Positions 1 through 8,300 of a stretch of DNA of 25,164 bases are shown here, one piece after another (position 1 is the first letter of the stretch; each line of letters opens with the position of its first letter). A program made the position numbers and the translations under genes. Source of the stretch: JAQVUB01 sp033809415 (GTDB lineage Bacteria; Verrucomicrobiota; Lentisphaeria; Oligosphaerales; Oligosphaeraceae); the NCBI GenBank assembly GCA_033809415.1, contig JAPXLT010000031.1, positions 1 to 25,164 of the forward strand. Direction: 5' to 3'. The notes beneath the pieces are model-generated. The model had not been told where the DNA came from, did no database searches, and worked only from the letters and a program-made list of their open reading frames with translations.

Positions 1-32
1 CGTTGGGAACGGGTGCAGGGGGCGCTGGTTAA

Positions 33-60
33 AAAAGTAGCGCAACCGTCCCGGTTGTGA
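33..60 (+). repeat. CAACCG-TCC-CGGTTG palindromic repeat, copy 1
   Basis: A perfect 6-bp-arm hairpin (43-57) sits in a conserved frame reading AGTAGCG before it and TGAT after it. The same unit recurs at 5136-5150 (one arm base changed) and, inverted, at 11912-11926. Three intergenic copies in 12 kb indicate a dispersed REP-like repeat rather than a gene-specific terminator. Confidence 0.75.
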
Positions 61-96
61 TTATTCTGACTGTCTTGGGTGCGGGGGGGCTTGTCT

Positions 97-229
97 TGTC
101 CACACTGTCCACACTGTCCACGCTGTCCACGCTGTCCACGCTGTCCACACTGTCCACACTGTCCACACTGTCCACGCTGTCCACACTGTCCACGCTGTCC
201 ACGCTGTCCACGCTGTCCACACTGTCCAC
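97..229 (+). repeat. 9-bp tandem array TGTCCACRC, about 14.8 units
   Basis: Units begin every 9 bp from 97 to 223. The only variation is A or G at the eighth base, in the order A A G G G A A A G A G G G A. The array is purely intergenic. A related array of the opposite orientation (GTGGACNNN) closes the window at 25096-25164. Confidence 0.95.
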
Positions 230-390
230 CACGTCTGACCCGCACTACGCACTACAGAAGACTAACTCATTACGACAAAAAATAGATTTGCGTCATCCGC
301 GAATAAATCCGTTCGAAGTCTTTTGGACATGGTCTATATTATCAAACGTTGTCTTCCGTTTTTGAAATCCTATCCCCAAAGGTCATTTTT

Positions 391-2058
391 ATGAAAAATC
401 CTGTATTGAAGCTTTCTCCTGGTGCGATCAAGTTAAAAGGCTTGTTGGGTCAGGCTTTGCAACGCAGCGCGGTCAATCGTTTAAGGCGAGTCAATTACAA
501 GCAGCTGGTCGATCCATTTCGCTTCCGCAATGAAACTGACGGTGCGTGGCGCTGTGAATTCTGGGGGAAAATCGTCCGCTCCGCGATTCTGACGAATTTT
601 TCCCTGCAAGATGCAGAACTTGCCAGATGCATTGAAGAAACGGTTCGTGACATAATCAGCACCCAGACCCCGGATGGCTGCATCAGCTCCTATCCCGTAG
701 AATTGCAGACAGGAAGATGGGATATCTGGGGCAGAAAATATGTTTTGCTGGGACTGCTGCGGTACTATGACTACTGCTCGGAGGACCCTCGAGTAAAACA
801 ATGCTGCTGCGACCTGCTCGACCATCTGATGACGCAAGTCGGCCCAACCCAAAAAAGCATCCTTGCCTGCGGCGAGCACGGCGGCCTGGCCGCATCCTCG
901 ATCCTCGGGGCAGTCGTCGGTGTCTATCGTATCAGCAAGCAGCAGCGCTACCTCGATTTTGCACAGTACATCGTCCAACAGGGCGCCTCGCAAAAACACA
1001 ATATCTTCACAGCAGCAAAAAATGGCATTCCACCAGCCGAACTGGGAAACGGGAAAGCCTATGAAATGACCAGCTGCTTCCAAGGACTGGCAGAATTGCA
1101 CCAGATCGCCCCAAATCCGGAATATGTCGATATCTGCAAAAAATACTTCCAGGCAGTACGTGACCGCGAAATCTTCGTCACCGGAATCGCCGGCGGGAAA
1201 GATCGCGTCGGGGAATTCTGGTTCGACGGCGCAAGCAAGCAAACACGCTCCGATGTCGGCGGACTCGGTGAAACCTGCATCACAACGACATGGCTGCATT
1301 ACTGCGAACGCATACTCGGATTGGACAGCGATATCTCCGCAGCGGAACAGGCCGAACGCGCTCTCTACAATGGCATCCTGGGAGCCATGTCGCCCGACGG
1401 CAGCTCCTGGACCCATGTCAACCCCACCCCCCTGACAGGAGGCGGATGGAAGGCACCCGCCGTCGACCAGATCCAACGCTGCTTCGGCACACCCTTTGGA
1501 GGCAATGACTGCTGCCTGGCACAGGGTCCCGAAGGCCTGGCACTGGCGCCCGGGCTGGCAGTGATCCCACGAAAACACAGCGTGACCTTAAACCTCTTCG
1601 AACCGCTGACGGCCGAACTGCCCGATGGAGTGCGCATCGAGATCACCGGAAATTATCCAATCACGCCAGAGGCATCCGTCCGAATGACTGCCGCAAATCC
1701 CCATGCCTTGGTCGTCCGCATCCCGTCCTTTACGCAAAGCGTGACGTTGAATAAACAAGCCGTCAATTTCACACCAGGAAAATATTTGACGCTGGAACGA
1801 ACATGGCTGCCTTCCGATGAGTTGACCCTGAAATTCGATTTTTCCCTGAAAGAAATCCCAGCGCCGGATCAATCCCCATACATAGCCCTGAAACGCGGCC
1901 CATTAGTACTGGCAAATGACTCCAGAGGCAGAAATTCCACTTGGAACAGACACGTTCAGGAAACCTGGAAAGGAATCGAACTCTGCGATTACGCCAGCGC
2001 AGGCAACGAAATGCGCCCGGAAAACACATTGACTGTATGGCTGCCAAACAACCGGTAA
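391..2058 (+). CDS. GH127-like beta-L-arabinofuranosidase family protein
   Basis: This 555-residue protein resembles the GH127 / DUF1680 family, whose characterised members remove beta-L-arabinofuranose from plant glycans using a zinc-bound cysteine nucleophile. The family's Glu-Cys3 zinc site appears complete: Glu294 and Cys296 in GLGETCITT, and Cys374-Cys375 in GNDCCLAQG. The (alpha/alpha)6-barrel landmarks WDIWGRKYVLLGLLRYY and ERALYNGILG are also visible, followed by a beta-rich C-terminal part. The start at 391 is preferred over the upstream ATG at 349 because AAAGG lies 8 bp before it and the upstream codons show no family similarity. No signal peptide is seen, so a cytoplasmic enzyme is likely. 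It is somewhat shorter than many family members (over 600 residues). The exact substrate is unknown. It converges on the branching-enzyme gene. Confidence 0.8.
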   Translation: MKNPVLKLSPGAIKLKGLLGQALQRSAVNRLRRVNYKQLVDPFRFRNETDGAWRCEFWGKIVRSAILTNFSLQDAELARCIEETVRDIISTQTPDGCISSYPVELQTGRWDIWGRKYVLLGLLRYYDYCSEDPRVKQCCCDLLDHLMTQVGPTQKSILACGEHGGLAASSILGAVVGVYRISKQQRYLDFAQYIVQQGASQKHNIFTAAKNGIPPAELGNGKAYEMTSCFQGLAELHQIAPNPEYVDICKKYFQAVRDREIFVTGIAGGKDRVGEFWFDGASKQTRSDVGGLGETCITTTWLHYCERILGLDSDISAAEQAERALYNGILGAMSPDGSSWTHVNPTPLTGGGWKAPAVDQIQRCFGTPFGGNDCCLAQGPEGLALAPGLAVIPRKHSVTLNLFEPLTAELPDGVRIEITGNYPITPEASVRMTAANPHALVVRIPSFTQSVTLNKQAVNFTPGKYLTLERTWLPSDELTLKFDFSLKEIPAPDQSPYIALKRGPLVLANDSRGRNSTWNRHVQETWKGIELCDYASAGNEMRPENTLTVWLPNNR

Positions 2059-2067
2059 AAGCACAGT

Positions 2068-2137
2068 TCATCCGTCAGAATAACAATCCCCTACAAAAAT
2101 TTCGTGCCTTTTCGTGTCTTTTCGTTGTTAAAAAATA
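2068..2137 (+). repeat. CACGAA-family intergenic repeat with shared tail (inverted copy)
   Basis: The 81-bp gap between the two convergent genes is almost entirely filled by this repeat. It has the tail CATCCGTCAGAATAACAATC and then an arm carrying TTTCGTGCCTTTTCGTGTC and TTCGTTGTTAAAAA. The same order of modules recurs at 11953-12017 and, reversed, at 8519, 21236 and 21565. No separate terminator was recognised. Confidence 0.8.
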
Positions 2138-2139
2138 AG

Positions 2140-4188
2140 TTACGGACGTCCATCCGGATTTTGTTCTTTTTGTAAAACGATGGCGGTATGCGCTGGGAGA
2201 TAGACTGATATCTGGTTTTCGAGTCCGCCATTGAGCAGGACTGATCGAGTGAAGAATCGCTGCTCTGGCAGGATTCTTTCCCAGCCCCCGAACCGTTTTT
2301 CATCGCTGTTGAAAAGGAGGCTGTAGGAACCCGGCAGCAGGCTGAAAGCATAACTGGGGAAAGATTCGGTGGGATTGAAATTAAACAGGAAAACCAGCCC
2401 TGCTCTTTCAAATATCAGGATTTGATGGGTTTCATCACAGCGCAGCAACTGCGGGCGATAGTTGAAGAAATCGGGCGTCTCGTTAATCAATTCCAGCATG
2501 GCCTTTTCGAACGCCAGCAGGAAGTGATATTTGAGAGCGGGATCATCGCAGAGGTCCCAGCGCCTGCGGGCATGTTGCATGGACCAGTTGTTCCCCTGAC
2601 GGGGAAAGTCGATCCACTCCGGATGCCCGAATTCATTTCCCATAAAGGTCAAATAGCCATGCCCGGCGCTGGCCAATGTCGCCAGACGCGCCATTTTATG
2701 CAGGGCAATGCCGCGATCTGTGGCAGGATGGTAGCAATCCGCGTGCATCGAGTCGTAGATGCGTTCACCAAGGCAGCGGAAAAGGAAAGTCTGCCCTCCA
2801 ACTAAAGACTGGTCGTGGCATTCGACATAGCTCAGCGTCCGCTCTTCCTGCCGTCGGTTGCACAGTTCATGCCAGAGTGTTGCCATCGACCAAGTCTCAT
2901 CCGGTCTGTCCAGCAGAATAAACCAATAGTCCGTCACCCCCATCGCCATGCGGTAATCAAAACCGCAACCGCCCTCTTCGAGCGAGACACCCAGCCCCGG
3001 CATGCCGCTGACTTCTTCGGCAATGCTCGAAGCATCGGCTTGGCAGCGGTGAATGAGTTCATTGGCCAAACCTAAATATACCCAGGCATCCAAGTCCACA
3101 TTGTCTGAAAAATAATCGTCATAGGACGAGAAGACGTGCCCCAGTCCGTGGTCGCGGTAGAGCATGCTGGTGACTCCGTCGAAGCGGAATCCGTCCAGGT
3201 GATATTCCTCCAGCCAGTAGCGGCAATTTGACAGCAGGAAGCGGCAAGTCATCCTCTGCCCGTAATCGAAGCAATACGTGCCCCAGGCAGGATGCTCGCC
3301 GCGTGCTCCGGCGTGAAAGAAGGGATGCCGGCAGCCGCTCAATTCGCCAAGCCCCTCGAGAGCATTGCGCACGGAATGCGAATGCACCAGGTCCATGATC
3401 ACCCGCAACCCCATGCCATGCGCCCGATCGACCAGCGCCTTGAAATCCTCGGGAGTCCCGTATAAATCACATACCGCGAAGAAATTGGCGACCTGATAGC
3501 CGAATGAGGCGTAATACGGATGTTGCGCAATCGCCATCAGTTGCAGGGTATTGTAGCCGGTTTCGGCGACACGCGGAAGAACCTTCTCGGCAAATTCCTG
3601 AAAAGTGCCGATTTTTTCCTGCTGCTGAGCCATGCCGACATGCGCTTCATAGATCAAAGGCGCCTTGTCTGCGGAGGGTCTCGGATGCTGCCAGCGATAC
3701 GCTTCCGGCGCCCAGACCTGCGCGTTGAAAACCGTCTCAGCCATCGGCCCCGACTGCCGCACCGTCCGCACCGCAGAACTGGGAATACGCCAGCCGCCTC
3801 CGCCCGGCCAGAAAACTTTCAGACGGTATTGCTGGCCATGGTACAGCGCCGCGCCAGGAAAAATTCCTTCCCAAATATCATCACCAATAGGATGCAGGGC
3901 ATATTCCGGCGAATCCTGCCAACCGGAAAATTCGCCAACCAGCAAAGCACCCGTGGCACCAGGAAGCCATTCCCGAAAAATCCACTTGCCATCCGCACGG
4001 CGCTGCAAGGCAAAATAATCCTGCCAGTCGGCAAACTCCAAAATGTCCTTGCCGCCCAGCAACCAATCGCGCCGCCGAGAAAAATACTCCTGCCGAGCAC
4101 GCAGCTGCGAAGCAAAATGCTCCCGCAAAATACGATCTTCCAGCAAAGGCACAGGCGCATTGCTCAATGGCAAAATTTTATGCTTCAT
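2140..4188 (-). CDS. glgB: 1,4-alpha-glucan branching enzyme, GH13_8-like
   Basis: This 682-residue enzyme should introduce alpha-1,6 branches into glycogen in the cytoplasm. An N-terminal CBM48-like beta domain (about 65-150) precedes a GH13 barrel. The nucleophile is Asp337 in DGFRFDGVTSM, the acid/base is Glu391 in IAEEVSGMP, and the third carboxylate is Asp459 in YVECHDQSLVGG, where family members usually have SHDQ. The C-terminal all-beta domain carries FNFNPTESFPSY. The AEEVSGMP and DLVHSHSVRNALEGL segments match the eukaryotic-like subfamily GH13_8 better than the Escherichia coli GlgB type. The start is fixed by a GGAGGG at 4194-4199, 5 bp before the ATG. No other glycogen gene lies in the window. 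The gene has no close partner and is followed convergently by the GH127-like gene. Confidence 0.93.
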   Translation of the reverse strand: MKHKILPLSNAPVPLLEDRILREHFASQLRARQEYFSRRRDWLLGGKDILEFADWQDYFALQRRADGKWIFREWLPGATGALLVGEFSGWQDSPEYALHPIGDDIWEGIFPGAALYHGQQYRLKVFWPGGGGWRIPSSAVRTVRQSGPMAETVFNAQVWAPEAYRWQHPRPSADKAPLIYEAHVGMAQQQEKIGTFQEFAEKVLPRVAETGYNTLQLMAIAQHPYYASFGYQVANFFAVCDLYGTPEDFKALVDRAHGMGLRVIMDLVHSHSVRNALEGLGELSGCRHPFFHAGARGEHPAWGTYCFDYGQRMTCRFLLSNCRYWLEEYHLDGFRFDGVTSMLYRDHGLGHVFSSYDDYFSDNVDLDAWVYLGLANELIHRCQADASSIAEEVSGMPGLGVSLEEGGCGFDYRMAMGVTDYWFILLDRPDETWSMATLWHELCNRRQEERTLSYVECHDQSLVGGQTFLFRCLGERIYDSMHADCYHPATDRGIALHKMARLATLASAGHGYLTFMGNEFGHPEWIDFPRQGNNWSMQHARRRWDLCDDPALKYHFLLAFEKAMLELINETPDFFNYRPQLLRCDETHQILIFERAGLVFLFNFNPTESFPSYAFSLLPGSYSLLFNSDEKRFGGWERILPEQRFFTRSVLLNGGLENQISVYLPAHTAIVLQKEQNPDGRP

Positions 4189-4190
4189 AA

Positions 4191-4205
4191 AATCCCTCCG
4201 GGATT
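4191..4205 (-). promoter_or_regulatory. Shine-Dalgarno inside a perfect hairpin upstream of the branching enzyme
   Basis: AATCCC-TCC-GGGATT is a perfect 6-bp inverted repeat with a 3-nt loop. The GGAGGG ribosome-binding site of the branching-enzyme mRNA (4194-4199) lies within it, ending 5 nt before the ATG. Folding would partly bury the site. The pairing is seen in the sequence; a regulatory role is inference. Confidence 0.5.
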
Positions 4206-4212
4206 AGGGTGT

Positions 4213-4259
4213 AGGGGACAGGGTGCAGGGTGCAGGGGACAGGGGACAGGGGACAGGGG
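4213..4259 (+). repeat. G-rich 7-bp tandem array AGGG(G/T)(A/G)C
   Basis: Units follow one another at 4213, 4220, 4227, 4234, 4241 and 4248, with a partial unit at 4255. Each carries three or four consecutive G on the plus strand, so G-quadruplex formation is possible just upstream of the branching-enzyme gene. An inverted relative lies at 11876-11903. Confidence 0.85.
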
Positions 4260-4266
4260 TGCGTTG

Positions 4267-4287
4267 GACCCGTCCGACCTGTCTGAC
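4267..4287 (+). repeat. Short GACCCGTCC-type nonamer array
   Basis: Two 9-bp units (GACCCGTCC, GACCTGTCT) plus GAC directly follow the heptamer array. The same two array types are neighbours again at 11831-11903, so they travel together as a module. Confidence 0.65.
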
Positions 4288-4391
4288 AAAAAAATAGTGC
4301 TACAAAAACAATTTTGCAAGCAGAAACATCAGCCGCCCCTGGAAAATGCACCCATCTGGTAATACGCCAGTAAAGTTGAATGACAGTTTTT

Positions 4392-4513
4392 TACAACTAA
4401 AGACACTAATGGACACGAAAAAATTTCATGGCAAGCACGGCGCAGTCGCGCAGAAAAAGCCACTTCCATGAAATTTTTTCGTGTCCTTTCGGGCATTTCG
4501 TTGTTCAAAAAGA
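4392..4513. repeat. Fold-back element with perfect 21-bp inner arms
   Basis: Positions 4411-4431 and 4466-4486 are perfect reverse complements separated by 34 bp. Pairing continues imperfectly outward to TTTACAAC (about 4391-4398) and GTTGTTCAAAAA (4501-4512). The arms belong to the CACGAA repeat family. The remainder of the 383-bp gap between the branching-enzyme and XRE genes consists of the arrays at 4213-4287 and a short stretch with nothing recognisable. Confidence 0.8.
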
Positions 4514-4571
4514 TTTCTCGGTTACCGGGTTCACTGACACCTTACCCTATCTGCGGAATCCGCGGATAAAA

Positions 4572-4916
4572 TCAATCCTCGAGCGTAAGTTGTCCGACTT
4601 CCAGACCGAGTGCCTTGCTTACTTTTTCCAGGGTGCTTTTCTGATTGCTTTCAGCATTTTCGATTTGACTGTAAGCACTTTGTGTAATTCCCAAAACCGC
4701 CGCAACTTCCTTTTGCGTTTTTTTGAGATATACCCTCCACGCTTTAATAAAGGAACAATCATTGTCATATTTATAATCAATGACCGCCTGCGGAAAAGTC
4801 AACTTGTCAGCTTGCTTTTCCGCCATCTCGGCTCTCTGTAACAGTTGCTCGTATTGCGCAAAGGGAATCACCGCAAAAGCCGGCCTGTCATCCTGCATAA
4901 TAACTTGCACATTCAT
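4572..4916 (-). CDS. Antitoxin-like XRE-family regulator, apparently orphan
   Basis: This 114-residue protein has an XRE/HTH_3 DNA-binding domain at about 57-106, with the recognition region VAAVLGITQSAYSQIENAES. The N-terminal 30 residues (DRPAFAVIPFAQYEQLLQR) resemble the first strands of Phd/YefM- or RelB-like antitoxins. Proteins of this form usually pair with a RelE/ParE/HigB-type mRNA interferase. No toxin frame is visible on either side: downstream lies a fold-back repeat and upstream only regulatory and repeat DNA. It may be a solitary regulator or the survivor of a broken pair. The start is supported by AGGAGG at 4925-4930, 8 bp before the ATG. A strong promoter is visible at 5019-5047. 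Confidence 0.8.
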   Translation of the reverse strand: MNVQVIMQDDRPAFAVIPFAQYEQLLQRAEMAEKQADKLTFPQAVIDYKYDNDCSFIKAWRVYLKKTQKEVAAVLGITQSAYSQIENAESNQKSTLEKVSKALGLEVGQLTLED

Positions 4917-5018
4917 AAACTCTTCCTCCTTGAAACGAAATTTTCACCCTTATCGCTGCTTCAATATGTCTTCACTTTAACCAGCTCCTATTGCTAGCGT
5001 TATTTTTTCAATACTTAT

Positions 5019-5047
5019 ATTATACCATAAAACACACGTCTTGCCAA
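5019..5047 (-). promoter_or_regulatory. Sigma70-type promoter of the XRE regulator
   Basis: Read on the minus strand, TTGGCA (5042-5047) is followed after exactly 17 bp by TATAAT (5019-5024). That is one mismatch from the -35 consensus and a perfect -10. Transcription should begin near 5012 and leave a leader of about 95 nt before the ATG at 4916. Confidence 0.8.
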
Positions 5048-5052
5048 GAAAA

Positions 5053-5084
5053 AAAACTAATATTTTTTAAGAAGTATTAGTTTT
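5053..5084. promoter_or_regulatory. Perfect 10-bp inverted repeat upstream of the XRE promoter
   Basis: AAAACTAATA (5053-5062) and TATTAGTTTT (5075-5084) are perfect reverse complements around a 12-bp centre. The repeat lies 6 bp upstream of the -35 box. It could be an operator for the XRE protein or a weak A/T-rich terminator for res transcription; the sequence does not decide between them. Confidence 0.5.
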
Positions 5085-5129
5085 AAGCTTATATAAAAGA
5101 TCTTTTCGAAACCTTGCCGCAGAATAAGA

Positions 5130-5153
5130 GTGGCGCGACCGTCTCGGTTGCGA
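5130..5153 (+). repeat. CAACCG-type palindromic repeat, copy 2 (diverged)
   Basis: CGACCG-TCT-CGGTTG (5136-5150) sits within AGAGTGGCG before it and CGAT after it, matching copies 1 and 3 except for single-base changes. Confidence 0.65.
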
Positions 5154-5279
5154 TTGATGCTTGCCCTCCCACGTCCGAACGCTCCCGTATGCAAGAGGCA
5201 GGATACAGATCAGGCAGAGAAAAAAGACGGAATTTGGCGATAGAATTTCTGAATGTTACGATCAGTACACCACCCAACT

Positions 5280-5330
5280 ATAAAATAGTTCGTGCTTTTT
5301 CGTATGGCTCGCGGTTAAAAACCTTTTTGG
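5280..5330 (+). repeat. CACGAA-family repeat arm
   Basis: TAGTTCGTGCTTTTTCGTAT followed by GGTTAAAAACC is a diverged arm of the dispersed repeat, placed just beyond the 3' end of res. Confidence 0.6.
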
Positions 5331-5394
5331 ACGCCCTCTAAGCTTCCCAACTCGTAACCGGTATTCGTTGTTCCGCAGGAATGCATGTTTTGTA

Positions 5395-8300
5395 TCAGAG
5401 GGTGTTGATCACTGCAAGCAGGGTTTGATAGCTGTCAACATCATGATATTTGACCTTGCTGGTGGACAGCTGGTTGAACAGCTTGCGGGCACAGCTGATT
5501 TTGGCTCGTTCGATGGGGCGCAACTCGAGCGTCTTCATCGTGCCTTTGGTTTCCGCCACAAAGAAGATATGTTTTACCGTGCCGGCATTGAAGGCGATCG
5601 CCCAGTCCGGTGAATAATTTCCCACTGGTGTGGGAATGGCAAAGCCGCGAGGCAGCTTGGCATAGACGCAGACTTCCTTGGCGGCTTCCAAGTCCTGAAC
5701 GAATTGGCGCTCGATGCTCTGCTCCGCCGTGCCATCGGTGAAGACATAATCCTGAATGCTCTTTTTGGCTTGGAAGGCATGCTCGAAATTCCTGGCACCT
5801 CCCGGCGATGTGAAGATGGAACTGTCGTAACTGCCATCAATCTGATTGTAGGTGATGCAATCGACAATCATCGTCGCCTTCTCTTCCTTGATCAGCTTGA
5901 TTACACGATTGATGAATTCCTCCGGATTCACCCGGAACTGCGAAAATACCTCCGGTGAGATTTTCCGCAGGATTGCGCCGACGGTACGCCGGGTCAGGAC
6001 TGTCCCCTCGGCAATCTTGCCGATCAGGTCGTATTTGATGTGGCTGTTCTGCGTTTGATACAGCTCTTTGTTCTCGCTGACGACGGCATTGAACGAATCG
6101 CCGCGAGCCAGAGCATTGGCGTCCATGACCTGCTTCTGTTCGCCGGTCACCACGGCATATTTCAGCCGAGAGACAAAAAGCCTGTCGTTGATATGGGCAA
6201 CCGCCTTGTCGATCAGCTCCTGCGAGTCAAACGAGACAGTATATGCATATTTGTGATTGATGTTCTCCCAGAGTCTCTGAAATTCCTCGCGGTAGAAATT
6301 GTCATTGAGTTCATTGTTCTCGACTTGTGTCTCTTTGCCATTGCTGATCATGTTGTCAAGAACGCTCTGATCAAAAACACTTTGAATCAGCGTGTGGACG
6401 CCTTCGCCGAGTTCCTCGAGATCCTCCGGCAGCGGCGCCAGTTTGTTTTCGGCCAGCTCCGTCCGGTACAATTCAGAGATATGGTCCTTGCGGTCAACAT
6501 AGTCATTTTTAAGCAGATAGCGATAGATAGCACGAGCCTGCTCTGAACTGATGGACACCTGCTGTCCATTGACTATGACCGTCTTGCCAGTAAAATACTC
6601 GATAGTCGCCTGCGTCGGGCGCTGGTAAAGCACTTCCTTGATATTCCTCTGCAGATCACCGACAAACTGGGCGTAACTCTCGCTGGCAATGACCGTCAGC
6701 TTGTTGAGCACCTGCACCTGATCCAGACCGCAGACCTCCGCATCCATGCGGGTGCCTTCGGCATTGACGCAGAGACGCAAGCCGCGCCCGACTTCCTGAC
6801 GTTTTTGCGTGGTGCTGTCACTGTGCTTCAGTGTGCAGATCTGGAAGACATTCGGATTGTCCCAGCCTTCGCGCAGCGCCGAATGCGAGAAGATGAAGCG
6901 GGTCGGCTCCTTCAGGTCAAGCAGTACTTCCTTGCGTTTGAGAATCAGCTCGTATGCAGTGATGTCGTCGCTGAAGTCGGCGCCGCGTTTGATTTCGCTA
7001 TTGATTGCCCGCCCGGTCTTTTTATCAATACTGAAATATCCCTTATGGGTATCAGCGGTCGAGATGCTCTGCAAGTATTGCTGATACGGTGTATCGAACA
7101 AGGATAGGCGCTGGTTCAGGACGTTGCGATATTCCTCTTCAAAGATTTTGCCATATTCGCCAAGCAGCTCCTGCCCATCCGCATCATACTGGCGGTATTT
7201 GGCGACTTCATCGATAAAAAACAAGGACAGCGTCTTGATGCCTTGGTTGAAAAGCTCCTCCTCCTTGTCAAAATGCGACAAAATCGTTTCCCGTATCTGA
7301 ATCCGGCGCAGGTCGCTTTCGGAGACATCCCCGGTCACCTGACCAGGCACCAGCTCGATGCCATTCTGAAAAGCGATCCTGCCGCCGTTGAGCGGATCGA
7401 TTTCCGTGATGACATAGCCGTCCTTGTACTGCTCCATCCGGTTGGATAGGTAATGCAGATTCTCGCCAACGCTCACCTTGCGCAATTCCCGGTTGATCGA
7501 TTTGTCGTAGGCGATTTCCAGCTCGAGGCGTGCCATCGGCGGATGCTTCGGGCTGATGACAATGTTTTCCAGATACAGATAGCTGTCTGTCCCGCGCAGG
7601 TTTTTCACCTCGAAGCCCTTCACTTCGATTTTCTTGACCAGGCGCTTGTTGAAGGCATCGAGGGCATCAAGCACATACACCGGATTATGCACGTTCCTGT
7701 GCGTCGCAGAATAGTTCAGGCAGAAAAGCGGATTAAAGTACTTCAGGGAGGTCTGCGTGGCATCGCCGCCCATCTTCTGGGGTTCATCAAGGATGATGAT
7801 CGGACGGTTGGCCTTGATGACATCAATCGGACGCCGGCTGCCGAAACAATCCTGCCGCGTGTAAATCCGCAGCGACTCCTTGTTTCTCTGACCTTCCTTC
7901 AAGGTACGGTTGAAGGCTTGGATGTTGATGATCATCACATTGATGCCGCTGCGGCTGGAAAAATCATCGAGCTGATCGAGATTCGAGCTGTCATAGATGA
8001 AGTATCGCGCCTTTCGACCGTAGTGCTCCATGAAGTGATCCTGGGTCATGTCAAAGGATTTCTTCACCCCTTCGCGGATGGCGATGCTGGGCACCACCAC
8101 GACGAACTTGCTCCAGCCATAACGCTGATGCAGCTCGAACATGGTCTTGATATAGACGTAGGTTTTGCCGGTGCCGGTCTCCATCTCAATATCCAGAGAA
8201 CATCGCCCGATATGCTCGACCAGCTTCGCTGAAAGCATGATGTTGTTCCGCGCCTGGACTGCATGAATGTTCTGCAACAGCGCAGCGTCGCTTAACTCGA

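Larger units (their letters stand above)
1..390. other. Repeat-bearing intergenic region upstream of the GH127-like gene
   Basis: No gene is supported here. The stretch holds a G-rich segment (about 8-25), a CAACCG palindrome (43-57) and a 15-unit nonamer array (97-229). The remaining 160 bp before the gene show no convincing promoter. Open frames cross the array on both strands only because the 9-bp period is a multiple of three and the unit contains no stop codon. Confidence 0.7.
4917..5394. other. Gene-free region between the XRE regulator and res
   Basis: This 478-bp gap holds a sigma70-type promoter (5019-5047), an A+T-rich palindrome (5053-5084), the second CAACCG-type palindrome (5136-5150) and a CACGAA-family arm (5280-5330). 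The rest shows nothing I recognise. No terminator for the rightmost end of the restriction operon is obvious. Confidence 0.7.

Noticed and set aside
29..285. Several open frames of 60-100 codons encoding VDS, LST, CPH or WTA repeats
   Set aside because: They are translations of the 9-bp tandem array, which is open in most frames; no start context or family similarity.
481..1578. 365-codon minus-strand frame
   Set aside because: Antisense to the GH127-like gene, whose conserved motifs and ribosome-binding site are on the plus strand.
2059..2139. Intrinsic terminator between the convergent genes
   Set aside because: No G+C-rich stem followed by a T-run; the gap is a dispersed repeat.
3520..4362. 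280-codon plus-strand frame ending in repeated GCRGQ-like residues
   Set aside because: Antisense to the branching enzyme and then reads through the heptamer array.
4550..4570. GCGGA-A-TCCGC and ATCCGCGGAT palindromes downstream of the XRE gene as a terminator
   Set aside because: Stems are 5 bp and no U-run follows on the minus strand.
5089..5277. 62-codon minus-strand frame as the missing toxin gene
   Set aside because: It is a translation across the CAACCG palindrome and neighbouring repeat; no toxin motif or ribosome-binding site.
5351..5364. TAACCGGTAT as a second LacI operator
   Set aside because: Not a full palindrome and located at the 3' end of res, away from any promoter.
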